A DNA stretch of 64,000 nt from assembly GCA_026393675.1 (NCBI GenBank), contig JAPKZQ010000004.1, positions 124,001-188,000 on the forward strand, written 5' to 3'. This DNA is from Acidobacteriota bacterium. GTDB taxonomy: Bacteria; Acidobacteriota; Vicinamibacteria; Vicinamibacterales; JAKQTR01. A program made the translations under genes and the position numbers. The notes beneath the pieces are model-generated. The model was not told the DNA's origin. It was given only the letters and a program-made list of their open reading frames with translations, and did not search any database. Below, piece after piece: positions 20,162 through 28,917 of this stretch. The first letter of the stretch is position 1. Each line of letters opens with the position of its first letter.

Positions 20162-20683
20162 TCACGAAGGCCTGAATTCGAGTCGCATGCTGACGGGCTG
20201 GTCGTTGACGAGCATGAGCGCCTCCTGGCCGTCGGTGACGCGCTCGACGGGTGGACCGGCCGGCGTCACGACCGGCGACCGTAGATCGAAGCGGCGCCTG
20301 GCACAGGCATGCGTGAGCCAGGTGCCACACACCATGTTGGCGAACTCGCCTGTTGAATCGAATACGTGACTCTCGGGTACGACTTCGTCCGGCATGAGTC
20401 CGGTGAACGACATCAGCAGGTCGGCGGCGAGCGCATACGGCAGGGTCAACTCTATGACGCCCGCGAACGCGCCTTCGAACTCCACTCTCGATCGCAGCCA
20501 GTCGTTGGCGGAGCCGGCGGACTGGGCGCCGACCGCAACCAGCGCTTCGCTGAAGCGGTCAGTCTCGCAGGCCTCCGCGAAGGCGAAGAAGCTCTCCTGG
20601 GCCACGTTGACCAGCGCCTCCTGCAGGGCGGTCCGCTGCTCAGCAAACGTCGGTGTGCGTCGCTGACACATTGTAGAGGACAT
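20162..20683 (-). CDS. CheX/CheC-like CheY-P phosphatase
   Basis: The 173-residue protein resembles the CheX family of CheY-phosphate phosphatases. The diagnostic E-x2-N pair is E113/N116 in STGEFANMVCGTW, which in CheC/CheX inserts the Asn next to the phospho-Asp. Only one such site is visible, as in CheX. It overlaps the end of the preceding CheY-like gene by 44 bases if the first ATG (20683) is used, or by 32 bases with the ATG at 20671, which suggests coupled expression of a regulator and its phosphatase. The family call is based on the motif and context. Confidence 0.7.
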   Translation of the reverse strand: MSSTMCQRRTPTFAEQRTALQEALVNVAQESFFAFAEACETDRFSEALVAVGAQSAGSANDWLRSRVEFEGAFAGVIELTLPYALAADLLMSFTGLMPDEVVPESHVFDSTGEFANMVCGTWLTHACARRRFDLRSPVVTPAGPPVERVTDGQEALMLVNDQPVSMRLEFRPS

Positions 20684-21080
20684 CGCGCATTACCTCCGGG
20701 CGGAACGGCTTCTCCACATAGAGACGCACGTCGAGGTCTTTGACCTCTATCCGCCGAGCTTCCGATCCATCGGTCGAGATGATTACCCGCACAAGATCCC
20801 GCCATCGCTCGTTGCCCGCGATCGCGCGGAGCAGTTCCGTCCCCGTCATGACGGGCATGTTGATGTCAGTAAACAGCGCGTCCACCTCCTGCGCCTCCAG
20901 GATCTTGATCGCCTCGGCGCCGTTGGCCGCCTCGAGGACCTTGCCGATCGGCACGTCGCAGAGGGCGGTGACGCGTTTGATCATGGCGCGCATCATCGCC
21001 GAGTCGTCCACGATCAGGACAGTGAGCGGGCGCAGGACCTGGCTCACGATGGCCATTTCGTGCGCTGGTTCAGGATTCAT
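20640..21080 (-). CDS. CheY-like single-domain response regulator
   Basis: The 146-residue protein is almost entirely a receiver domain. It shows the acidic pair in VLIVDDSAMMRAMI, phospho-acceptor D72 in ALFTDINMPVMTG, a Ser/Thr switch in VIISTDGSE, and the conserved Lys in YVEKPFRPE. A short 18-residue N-terminal extension precedes it. It is the likely CheY of this operon, carrying phosphate from CheA to the flagellar switch proteins FliM and FliN. The ATG at 21080 is preferred because the frame upstream overlaps cheD in an unlikely composition. The CheX-like gene overlaps its 3' end. Confidence 0.85.
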   Translation of the reverse strand: MNPEPAHEMAIVSQVLRPLTVLIVDDSAMMRAMIKRVTALCDVPIGKVLEAANGAEAIKILEAQEVDALFTDINMPVMTGTELLRAIAGNERWRDLVRVIISTDGSEARRIEVKDLDVRLYVEKPFRPEVMRDVLYNVSATHTDVC

Positions 21081-21091
21081 GACATCAACTC

Positions 21092-21664
21092 CTACAACTC
21101 CACGACGATGTGGTTGCTGGACGAGATCCGAACGGTGCCATCCAGGACGTTCAGCGCTACGTTTCTCGGTTCGGATCCTCCGAGCCGTTCCGCCTTGATG
21201 AGCACGCCGTTTTTCCAGAGAATGTTCTTCGCGGCGACCTGGTTCCGGCGGCCGATATCCAGCGTCCCGGCCTTCTGCAACGAACTGACGTCGGCTCCTC
21301 CGACCAGTTTGACGACACACCGGGACTTGACCGCCCCGATCCGGTAGAGGTCCTGGAACAGTTGTGGGATGCCCAGGTCGGCGAACGTCGACGGCTGCTG
21401 CTGCGCCCGCGCGGGATTGATGCGCGAATCGGGCAGCAGGAAGTGTAACAATCCGCCCACGTGGGCCACCTGGTCGTACACGCAGACCGCAATGCAACTG
21501 CCGAGTGCGTGTGTCACGATCACGCTTCCAGTGTCTGCCGACACGGCGTGCTCGCCAATGCCGATGACGATGCGTCTGGCGGGCGGCGAGTCCACGCTAG
21601 TTCCCATGGTCAGGCCGGATGGCCGAGTCGGCGCCGCCGCCGTCGCAACAGAAGGAGTCGCCAT
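21092..21664 (-). CDS. cheD: CheD, chemoreceptor glutamine deamidase
   Basis: The 190-residue protein shows the CheD core. The catalytic Cys lies in THALGSCIAVCVYD and the His in GGLLHFLLP, with a Thr just before the GSC loop, matching the Thr-Cys-His arrangement known for CheD. Later LVGGADV and DIGRRN motifs also fit. It deamidates specific receptor glutamines to glutamates and in several species also interacts with CheC-type phosphatases; a CheX-like gene is in this operon. About 30 residues at the N-terminus are Ala/Pro-rich and not part of the fold. Its ATG overlaps the cheR stop in TAATG, so translation is probably coupled. Confidence 0.9.
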   Translation of the reverse strand: MATPSVATAAAPTRPSGLTMGTSVDSPPARRIVIGIGEHAVSADTGSVIVTHALGSCIAVCVYDQVAHVGGLLHFLLPDSRINPARAQQQPSTFADLGIPQLFQDLYRIGAVKSRCVVKLVGGADVSSLQKAGTLDIGRRNQVAAKNILWKNGVLIKAERLGGSEPRNVALNVLDGTVRISSSNHIVVEL

Positions 21665-22527
21665 TACGCGAGCCTCCGCTGGTACACGGCCGGCGCGATC
21701 CACCGCAAGCCGTGCGAGACGCCGTTCAGGCTCTCGGAATGCGAAATGAACAGATAGCCGTTCGGCCGCAGGTGCCGCTCGAGCATGCTTACCACGCGCT
21801 GCTGCACGTGCAGATCGAAGTAGATCATCACGTTGCGGCAGAAGATCACGTCGAAGGCGCGTCCGAGATCGCCGATTTCGATCAGGTTCAGCTGGATAAA
21901 CTCGATCTGGCGCCGAAGCAAAGGCACGACGCGGGCGAGTCCCTGCTGCGCCCCCATCCCACGCTCGAAATGGCGGCGCAGCACATCGAGAGGCAGATCT
22001 TTGACCCGCTCGATCTTGTAGGTGGCGCTGCGCGCCGCCGTCAGCGCCTTGGTCGACAGGTCGGATGCCAGCATCCGATACCCCTCGGCGCCGTTCGGCA
22101 GCGATTCGGCGAGCGTCATGGCCAGCGTGTAGGGTTCTTCGCCGGTCGAGCAGGCGGCGCTCCAGATGTCGACGCAGGGCCATCCCGGACGCGCAACGAG
22201 CTCCGGCACGACCCTGGATCGCAGCAGGTCGAAATGCTGCGGTTCACGGAAGAACGACGTGTGGTTGGTGGCGATCGCGTCCAGAAACGCCGTCATCTCC
22301 TCGCCGACCCCGTCGCGGTCCAGGACATCCAGGTACTGCCCGAACGAGGACATACGCAGGTGCCTGAGCCTCTTCTGCAGGCGGGCCGTGATGAGCTCGC
22401 GCTTGCCATCGTGCAGATTGATGCCTGCCCGCTGGTAGACGAGCTTCACCACGCGCGCGAGATCGCGGTCGCTCAGGACGAGCGGCTCCTCGATCAGCGC
22501 GATCGCCGCGCCGGTCCTGGTGCCCAT
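21664..22527 (-). CDS. cheR: CheR, chemoreceptor glutamate methyltransferase
   Basis: The 287-residue S-adenosylmethionine-dependent methyltransferase has an N-terminal helical CheR domain (about residues 15-80) and a C-terminal catalytic domain. The motifs TNHTSFFREPQHF, WSAACSTGEEPYTLAM (SAM-binding) and DVIFCRNVMIYFD are diagnostic. It methylates receptor glutamates during adaptation and opposes CheB. The ATG at 22527 fits the family length and lies five bases after the cheW stop codon. Neither CheR nor any receptor here carries an obvious NWETF-type docking pentapeptide. Confidence 0.95.
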   Translation of the reverse strand: MGTRTGAAIALIEEPLVLSDRDLARVVKLVYQRAGINLHDGKRELITARLQKRLRHLRMSSFGQYLDVLDRDGVGEEMTAFLDAIATNHTSFFREPQHFDLLRSRVVPELVARPGWPCVDIWSAACSTGEEPYTLAMTLAESLPNGAEGYRMLASDLSTKALTAARSATYKIERVKDLPLDVLRRHFERGMGAQQGLARVVPLLRRQIEFIQLNLIEIGDLGRAFDVIFCRNVMIYFDLHVQQRVVSMLERHLRPNGYLFISHSESLNGVSHGLRWIAPAVYQRRLA

Positions 22528-22532
22528 GATGC

Positions 22533-23048
22533 CTACGCCTCGCCTAACCGCGTCCTGGCATCCCATCCAAGGGCCCGATCGAGGTCGAGCAGGATCTTGA
22601 CGCAGCCCTTCACCTTGGCCATGCCGCTCAGGTAGTCGGTCACGACACGATCGCCAAAGGCCGGCGTCTGTTCAATCTCGTCGGAAACGATGTTCAGCAC
22701 GTCCGACACGAAATCCACGATGATCCCGGTCAGCACCTTGCCGGCGTCCACGGCGATTTCCACCACGACGATGGCCGTCTGGTCGGTGTGCTCCTGGGCC
22801 TTCAGCCCGAACTTGAGGCGCAGATCCACCACCGTGATGACCTTGCCCCGCAGGTTGATCACGCCCTTGACGTGGGGCGGCACCTGCGGTACCGCGGTGA
22901 TGGGCATGATCTTCATGATTTCGCGCACCTTGAGCACGGGCACGCCGTACTCCTCGGAGGCGAGCGAGAAGGTCAGGTACTTGCCTGGCTTCGCGCGCTT
23001 CGCGTCTGCTGCTGCGTCTGTCTCGACTAACGTGGCTGCGGTACTCAT
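22533..23048 (-). CDS. cheW: CheW, chemotaxis coupling protein
   Basis: The 171-residue protein is a single CheW domain: YLTFSLASEEYGVPVLKVREI, then VKGVINLRGKVITVVDLR (the conserved core loop), then a C-terminal KILLDLDRAL. It bridges chemoreceptors and CheA in the signalling array. About 20 hydrophilic residues precede the domain. The gene lies 35 bases after cheA and 5 bases before cheR in the operon. Confidence 0.95.
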   Translation of the reverse strand: MSTAATLVETDAAADAKRAKPGKYLTFSLASEEYGVPVLKVREIMKIMPITAVPQVPPHVKGVINLRGKVITVVDLRLKFGLKAQEHTDQTAIVVVEIAVDAGKVLTGIIVDFVSDVLNIVSDEIEQTPAFGDRVVTDYLSGMAKVKGCVKILLDLDRALGWDARTRLGEA

Positions 23049-23083
23049 AACGGTCCCCTTTCAAGTATCGCGCCGGCCGACTG

Positions 23084-24961
23084 TCATGCCGCTCGCGCCG
23101 ATGTGTGGCAGACAAGATCCGTCAAGCCCGCGGCGTCCAGGATCAACCCGACGCGGCCATCACCGAGGATGGCCCCGCCGGCAACCCCGCGCACGCGAGC
23201 GAAGGTCCCGCCCAGAGACTTGATGACGACTTCCTGCTTTCCGAGCAACTCGTCGACCAGAAGGGCGACCCGCCGCCCGTCATCCTCGATGACCACGGCG
23301 ACGCGATCGGAAGGATTCGCGGGTGTCTCGGCGAAGCCCACCAGCTCCGCCAGCGACGCGAGTGGCAGCAACGCGTTGCGCACCTGGATCATGTGCGGGC
23401 GGCCCTGGATGCAATGCACCTGCTCAGGCTTTGGCCGCAGCGACTCGCGGACGGCGAAGGTCGGCAGCACGAATCGTTCGCCCGCCGCCCGCAACATCAG
23501 GCCGTCGACAATCGCGAGCGTGAGCGGCAGCTTGATCATGAAGGAGGTGCCGCGCCCGGGCGTGCTCTGGATGTCGATGCGACCCCGCAGCGCATCGACG
23601 TTGCGGCGGACGACGTCCATGCCGACGCCGCGCCCGGAGATCTCGGTGACTTTGTCCGCCGTCGAGAAGCCCGGCCGGAAGATGAGCTGGTGAATCTCGT
23701 TGTCGCTCAGGGTGTCGTTCTCGCCGATGAGGCCTTGTGCGATCGCCTTCTTCCGGATCCTCTCCGTGTTCAGGCCCGCCCCATCATCGGACACCACGAT
23801 CACGATGCTCCCGCCGTGATGGTAGGCGCTCAGCGACAGCCGGCCATGTGGCGGCTTGCCCGCGGCGGCGCGCTTCCCGGCATCCTCGATGCCGTGGTCC
23901 ACGCTGTTGCGGACCATGTGCATCAACGGATCGTTGATATCCTCCACGACCTGGCGATCCAGTTCGGTGTCTTCCCCTGAGAGGTCCAATTCGACCACCT
24001 TGCCGGATTTCTTGCCGAGGTCGCGGACCAGGCGTGCCATCTTCTGGAATGTCTGGCGCACGGGCATCATGCGCATCGCCATGGCGTTGCGCTGCAGGTC
24101 GGTCGTAATGCGCTTGAGCTGCGAGAGGTTTCGCGACAACCGTTCATCACCGTTGCGGCGCAGGGCGGGATCCTCGTGGATCATCGCCTGGACGATCACG
24201 AGTTCGCCGACCATGTCGACCAGGTTGTCGAGCTTGCGCGTATCGACCTTGACCGTGTCCATCTTCACGCTGGTCGTGACGGGCCGGCCCGCACCATTCT
24301 CGGCGGCGGCGGGCGTCTGGACCGCAACAGAAGTTGGTGCGACCGGCGCCGCCGCGACCGGTTCGGGCGTGGCCGCCATCCCGGCATCCAACATGGGCGG
24401 CGCACTCAGGTCTGGTACGGCGGCGGCGGGCGTCTCAATGGGCGTGGACGGCGGAGGTGGTGGCGCCTGCGCCACGACCGGCGCCGGGCGCGGGCCACCC
24501 GAGACGATGGCATCGACCACCGTGATGAGAATGTCCCGCTCGGCCGTGACATCCGGGGCGACCTGTCCGTCGAGCTTCAGCTTCAGGCCGCCGATCATCG
24601 TCGTCAACACGTCGACGGCTTTGAGGATGGCGTCGATCTCGTCCTCGCCGATGGCCAGTTTGCCGGATCGGCCCAGGTCCAGGAGGTTCTCGACTTTGTG
24701 CGCCAGGGCCTGGACGCTGACCACGCCGAGCGCGCCGGCGTTGCCCTTGATCGTGTGGAAGGGGCGAAACAGGTCGTTGAGCAGCTTGACATCGCCAGGC
24801 GACGTTTCGAGCGCCAGCACGGTGGCTTCGATCGATCCCAGGTGGTCGAGCGCCTCGGCAATGAACATGCCTGCCAGTTCCGGGTCGGCCTTCAGCATTT
24901 CGAGTTCCGCGCTGTCGACATCGTCAGGCTGTCGATTGTGTTCGTGGTCGAACCCGTCCAT
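23084..24961 (-). CDS. cheA: CheA, chemotaxis histidine kinase
   Basis: The 625-residue kinase has an N-terminal HPt domain with phospho-His H69 in PFHTIKGNAGALG. An Ala/Pro-rich linker (about residues 155-235) follows, with no recognisable P2 CheY-binding domain. The dimerisation helices begin at KLDNLVDMVGELVIV. The ATP-binding domain shows an N-box in HMVRNSVDHGIE and G-boxes in VSDDGAGLN and GRGVGMDVV. A C-terminal CheW-like regulatory domain completes it. It phosphorylates the CheY-like protein and CheB. AGGGAG precedes the ATG. The 158-base gap upstream (24962-25119) holds no recognised gene. Confidence 0.95.
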   Translation of the reverse strand: MDGFDHEHNRQPDDVDSAELEMLKADPELAGMFIAEALDHLGSIEATVLALETSPGDVKLLNDLFRPFHTIKGNAGALGVVSVQALAHKVENLLDLGRSGKLAIGEDEIDAILKAVDVLTTMIGGLKLKLDGQVAPDVTAERDILITVVDAIVSGGPRPAPVVAQAPPPPPSTPIETPAAAVPDLSAPPMLDAGMAATPEPVAAAPVAPTSVAVQTPAAAENGAGRPVTTSVKMDTVKVDTRKLDNLVDMVGELVIVQAMIHEDPALRRNGDERLSRNLSQLKRITTDLQRNAMAMRMMPVRQTFQKMARLVRDLGKKSGKVVELDLSGEDTELDRQVVEDINDPLMHMVRNSVDHGIEDAGKRAAAGKPPHGRLSLSAYHHGGSIVIVVSDDGAGLNTERIRKKAIAQGLIGENDTLSDNEIHQLIFRPGFSTADKVTEISGRGVGMDVVRRNVDALRGRIDIQSTPGRGTSFMIKLPLTLAIVDGLMLRAAGERFVLPTFAVRESLRPKPEQVHCIQGRPHMIQVRNALLPLASLAELVGFAETPANPSDRVAVVIEDDGRRVALLVDELLGKQEVVIKSLGGTFARVRGVAGGAILGDGRVGLILDAAGLTDLVCHTSARAA

Positions 24962-25119
24962 GTTGTCTCCCTGAGGCGGGGCCCGACACGGCGCAGATGC
25001 CCGCCACTAGCTGAAATCGGCAAATGGCGACCGCCCATGAGCGCGCAGTCGCTTGTCAGAACCCGATTTCGATCCTGAGCGTGCTCGCGGTGATGCGCCA
25101 GCGGCGACCCGATCCGACT

Positions 25120-25518
25120 CTAGAATTTGCCGAAAGTCCCCGTGCCTTCGAGAGGGATTTGCTCCTCGGCCGCCGATGAGCGCTTGGCACGGGTCGAACC
25201 TGACGTCATCTTCATGACGTTGGAGGCGGTCGCGGGCCGAGGTGCAGGCCTGCCTGGGGCGTGAGCGCCCTGGTCCGATGCGCCGACCAGGGCTTCCAGG
25301 CGAGCGACGACATCCATCGACTGTTCGGCCTGGGCATTGAGTTCTTCGCTCGCCGCCGCGCTCTCCTCGGCCGTCGCGGCCGTCGTGTGCGTCACCTTCT
25401 CCATCTGCATGATGGCTTGTGTTACCTGGTCGATGCCCTGCGTCTGCTGCTGGCTCGCGGCGCTCACCTCATCGATCAGGCCCTTCACCTTGATCGAACT
25501 CTCGGTAATCGCCGTCAT
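25120..25518 (-). pseudogene. C-terminal fragment of a chemoreceptor (MCP)
   Basis: This 132-residue open frame matches only the last part of an MCP signalling domain: the descending helix KGLIDEVSAASQQQTQGIDQ and the [18 protein letters not shown] region, then a linker and the tail GTGTFGKF. The ligand domain, both membrane helices and the highly conserved hairpin tip are missing. The frame stays open back to the motB stop region, but those roughly 24 codons read as unrelated sequence, and no Shine-Dalgarno precedes the ATG. It looks like a remnant left by deletion or recombination near 25519. The full-length receptor at 5713 is a close relative over this stretch. It could still be expressed as a soluble helical piece. 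Confidence 0.7.
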
Positions 25519-25587
25519 CGCTGCCGGATAGGAAATCGGCCGACGCCCATCGGTCTTGAATTTGGCGGGATGTTCGATCGGAAGGGT

Positions 25588-26385
25588 CTACTCCGGCAGA
25601 CCGTCAAACGGCACGATGATCGACACCCGGCGGTTGCGGGCATCGAAAGGGTTCTCCTTGAAGCGAAGACGAAGGTCGGCGTATCCACGCACTTCTTTCA
25701 CCATGTCCGGCCCGAGACCGCCTCCCTGCATCAGCCGCCGCGCGGCGTTGGCACGTTCGACGGACAAATCCCAGTTCGAGTACGCGTTGGTGGCGGAGTA
25801 TGGCCGGCGGTCGGTATGCCCTTCGACGATGATGGGTTTCGCCAGCAGCGCGAGTTCCTTCGCGATCAGCACCAGGAGCCGCTCGGTGTCGGCCTTGACC
25901 TTCGCGCTGCCGGTGTCAAAGAACATCGATTCGTCCGAATCGAGCAGCTCGATGCGCATCCCCTCGTTGGTCAGCGTGATCTCGACCTGCTTCTCCAAGC
26001 CCTTCATTCCGCCGATCTTGGCCAGTTCGGCTTTGAGGCGTGCACTCGCCTTCTCCATGGCCTGACGCACGATCTGCCGGGCCGTGGCGTCCTGACCGGT
26101 CGCCTTCATCGTGGCGGCGCCGGGCAGAATGCCCGAACCCTCGTTGCCGATGCCGCCCTTTGACGTGGTCTGGAACGCCCCTGGATCGCGGAAGTACGCC
26201 GCGACGGCCACCTTGATGTCCTTCTTCATGGAAATCAGCCACATCACCATGAAGAACGCCATCAACGCCGTCATGAAGTCGGCGAAGGCCACCTTCCAGG
26301 CCCCGCCATGGTGGCCGGCGTGGCCACCTTTCTTTCTCTTGATGATGATCTCGTCTTTGGCTTCGTGCACGGCAGTCGGTCCCAT
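25588..26385 (-). CDS. motB: MotB, flagellar stator peptidoglycan-binding subunit
   Basis: The 265-residue protein has a cytoplasmic basic N-terminus, one membrane helix (about residues 33-52, AFADFMTALMAFFMVMWLI) containing the conserved proton-binding Asp of the MotB plug region, and an OmpA-like C-terminal domain with IIVEGHTDRRPY and NRRVSIIV motifs that binds peptidoglycan. It forms the stator with MotA and couples ion flow to rotation. MotB from some species uses sodium; the residues here do not settle the ion. motA precedes it by 43 bases. Confidence 0.93.
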   Translation of the reverse strand: MGPTAVHEAKDEIIIKRKKGGHAGHHGGAWKVAFADFMTALMAFFMVMWLISMKKDIKVAVAAYFRDPGAFQTTSKGGIGNEGSGILPGAATMKATGQDATARQIVRQAMEKASARLKAELAKIGGMKGLEKQVEITLTNEGMRIELLDSDESMFFDTGSAKVKADTERLLVLIAKELALLAKPIIVEGHTDRRPYSATNAYSNWDLSVERANAARRLMQGGGLGPDMVKEVRGYADLRLRFKENPFDARNRRVSIIVPFDGLPE

Positions 26386-26428
26386 CGTCGCCCGCGTGTC
26401 GGGCGGGCTCTGACCTCTTTACATGACG

Positions 26429-27304
26429 CTACGCCGCGGCAGCCGCCTGCGACCTGCCCTTTCCGCGACAGGCGCGCTCGGTCTCCTCGAAGCTCGGGCG
26501 CACGTCCTCGGGTAGCACCCGCCGCGCGAACTCCACGGCCAGCACCGGCGGCAGCCCCTTGTGAATCGCCAGGATGCCGGTCTTGATGCACTCGAGATAA
26601 AGCGCCTCCGCGGCAGCCCGGTGACCGAGCGTCGCCGCCAGCGGATTCACAAATCCGTACGCCAGGAAGACGCCGAGGAAGGTGCCGACCAGTGCGGCCG
26701 CGATCTTCTCGCCGATCTCGGCCGGCGATCCGTCAATGGCGCCCATCGTGATGCACACGCCCAGGACGGCCGCAACGATGCCGAGGCCGGGCAGCGTATC
26801 GCCCATCCGCGAGAGCGACTCCGACGGCTGCAGTGTTTCCTTGTGGTGCACCTCGAGGTCTTCCTCCATCAGTTCGTCGAAATCATGCGCACGCACGCCG
26901 CCCATGATCATCACCTTGAGCGAATCGCAGAGGAACTCGACGGCGTGGTGACGCGCGAGAAACTCGGGGTGCGCCTTGAAGATGGAGCTTTCCTTCGGCT
27001 TTTCGGCGTGAGTCTCGAGCGCCATCGCGCCGGCCTGCTGCCCGGCGCGAAACAGGTTGTAGAGCATCGTGAGCAGATCGAGATAGACGGCTTTGGTCCC
27101 GGCGGGCTTGGTGATGCGGCCTAATTGGCCACCCAGTGCCTTCAGCGCGGCCATGGGCGTCCCGATCACCATCGATCCGATCGCGGCGCCACCGATAATC
27201 AGAAACTCGGACGGCTGGTACAGCACACCCAGTTTGCCGCCGTGCGCCATGTACCCGGCCAGCACCGAAATCAAGACCATCAGGAACCCGATAGGTGCGG
27301 TCAT
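26429..27304 (-). CDS. motA: MotA, flagellar stator channel subunit
   Basis: The 291-residue inner-membrane protein has four hydrophobic segments: about residues 4-21, 34-52, 170-190 and 200-222. The large cytoplasmic loop carries the FliG-contact region, and the conserved DTLPGLGIVAAVLGV stretch contains the channel Pro residues. It forms the ion channel and torque contact with MotB. Its ATG overlaps the stop of the upstream hybrid kinase as ATGA, so the kinase and stator are probably translated together. Confidence 0.94.
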   Translation of the reverse strand: MTAPIGFLMVLISVLAGYMAHGGKLGVLYQPSEFLIIGGAAIGSMVIGTPMAALKALGGQLGRITKPAGTKAVYLDLLTMLYNLFRAGQQAGAMALETHAEKPKESSIFKAHPEFLARHHAVEFLCDSLKVMIMGGVRAHDFDELMEEDLEVHHKETLQPSESLSRMGDTLPGLGIVAAVLGVCITMGAIDGSPAEIGEKIAAALVGTFLGVFLAYGFVNPLAATLGHRAAAEALYLECIKTGILAIHKGLPPVLAVEFARRVLPEDVRPSFEETERACRGKGRSQAAAAA

Positions 27305-28917
27305 GATATCTTGGCCCGTTTGGTCGCCGACGCCTTGTCGGCTTCGCTGCGCTTGTCCTGCTGATGCCGACGCACGGCATCCGCAACAGCCTGCTGCAAG
27401 GCGCCCATCGTCGCAGGCTTGGCCACGATGGACCCGATGCCCGGGGGCGGTTCAGGGCCAAAATCCACCGCCCAGGCGGTCATCAGGACGATGGCAACGT
27501 GTGGCTTGACCGTGGCCACGCGGCTGGCCAATTCGATGCCGTTGATCCCTGGCATACCAAGGTCGGTCACGATCACCTCAATCGGTTGATTGGCGACAAT
27601 CGCCACGGCCTCGAGGCCATCGCGTGCGGTGGTGACCTTGTGTCCCATGGCAGCCACCATGGCCGCCAGGCTCTCGCAGACATCCGGCTCGTCATCGACC
27701 ACCAGCACGTTGAACGTACCGACGGAGGCGGCCGGGTCGTGGGATGGCGCCGCGGGACGCGGTGACTCGATGGGTGTGGGCGGCGGGAATGTCAGCTTGA
27801 ACGTGGTACCGACGCCGGGCTCGCTCTCGACGAAAAACTTGGCCCTGTGCCGTTCGGCAAGCGAGGCGCACACGCTCAATCCGAGACCGTTGCCCTTGTT
27901 CCCTTTCGTGGAGAAGAACGGCTCGAACACGCGCGCCTTGACTTCGTCGGTCATGCCGATGCCGGTATCGATCACCGACACTTCGGGATGGCCCTTGAGA
28001 TCGCGCGCGACGATGCGCACGGAGCCACCGTGCGGCATGGCATCGAGGCTGTTGAAGACGAGGTTGATGAGCAACTCCCGGATTTCCGCGGGCGTCCCGA
28101 GCACGATCGGTCCGTGCCTGGCGTCGACGACGACGTCGAAGCGGTGCCCGGTCTTGTCGGCCAGTTCCTGGCACCGGGGTCGCACCAGATCGGCAACCGC
28201 GCTGGCGATCTCGCCGAGGTCGATAAACTCGTGCGGTTCGGCGCGATTGGAGCTCGGCGCGAGCCGGCCGAACATCTGCAGACGGCGGACCATAGCCGCC
28301 GCATCCAGCGCCGCGGTGCGAATCGTCTCGATGTCGCCACGATGGGGCGCGTCTGGCGTCATTTCGTAGAGCAGCCAGTCGCTCAAGCCGAGAATCGTCG
28401 TCAGCGCGTTGTTGAAGTCGTGAGCCACACCAGAGGCCACCTGGCCGAGCGCCTGGAGCCGACTGGCCTGGCTGACGTGGACCTGGGCTTTCTGGAGCGC
28501 CTGCAGCGATTGCTGCAATTCGTGGGCTCCGGTGACATCGATGCCGACGCCGGCGACGCCGACCACGTCTCCTTCCGCGTTGCGCCAGGGGAGACGGCGC
28601 AGCACGAGCTGACGGGGATGGCCATTCAGCGTGAGCGTGACCTCGTCTTCCAGTTCGTGGCCGCATAACTGAACGAGTTGCTCACGGGCCGTGTTTTCGA
28701 GGGCGATGTCTGGCGGGAAGAATTCTTCGTCACGATGACCGATCACGTCGGAGACCTCGCGTCCGAGCGCGGCGAGGAATGCCGGGTTGGCCTCGACGTA
28801 CACGCCCGCGAGATCCTTGGCAAACACGTAGTCACTCGTCGACAGGAACATCGATCCGTACGGCTCCGTGCCGGGGTCGACCACACGCGCCGTCGGCGAG
28901 CTGGACGCGACACTCAT
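27301..28917 (-). CDS. PAS-domain hybrid histidine kinase with C-terminal receiver
   Basis: The 538-residue soluble sensor kinase has a PAS domain (about residues 20-130), an HisKA domain with phospho-acceptor H166 in ASGVAHDFNNALTT, an HATPase domain (NLVFNSLDAM N-box, DTGIGM and GNGLGL G-boxes) and a receiver domain with phospho-acceptor near D452 in VIVTDLGMPG. No membrane helix is present, so it senses an internal cue. It is the first gene of the mot/che operon and overlaps motA by four bases. The ATG at 28917 begins just before the PAS domain. The frame is open for another 104 codons upstream, through a nine-base G tract in the mRNA, so a longer form cannot be excluded. Confidence 0.85.
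   Translation of the reverse strand: MSVASSSPTARVVDPGTEPYGSMFLSTSDYVFAKDLAGVYVEANPAFLAALGREVSDVIGHRDEEFFPPDIALENTAREQLVQLCGHELEDEVTLTLNGHPRQLVLRRLPWRNAEGDVVGVAGVGIDVTGAHELQQSLQALQKAQVHVSQASRLQALGQVASGVAHDFNNALTTILGLSDWLLYEMTPDAPHRGDIETIRTAALDAAAMVRRLQMFGRLAPSSNRAEPHEFIDLGEIASAVADLVRPRCQELADKTGHRFDVVVDARHGPIVLGTPAEIRELLINLVFNSLDAMPHGGSVRIVARDLKGHPEVSVIDTGIGMTDEVKARVFEPFFSTKGNKGNGLGLSVCASLAERHRAKFFVESEPGVGTTFKLTFPPPTPIESPRPAAPSHDPAASVGTFNVLVVDDEPDVCESLAAMVAAMGHKVTTARDGLEAVAIVANQPIEVIVTDLGMPGINGIELASRVATVKPHVAIVLMTAWAVDFGPEPPPGIGSIVAKPATMGALQQAVADAVRRHQQDKRSEADKASATKRAKIS

Noticed and set aside
21665-22183. Extension of CheD upstream of 21664
   Set aside because: It lies inside cheR in another frame and has Arg/Ala-rich shadow composition. 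TAATG coupling supports the shorter start.
24962-25119. Sigma-28 promoter before cheA (a GCCGATTT box near 25010-25025)
   Set aside because: The expected -35 at 11 bases upstream matches poorly (about 2 of 8), so I do not call it.
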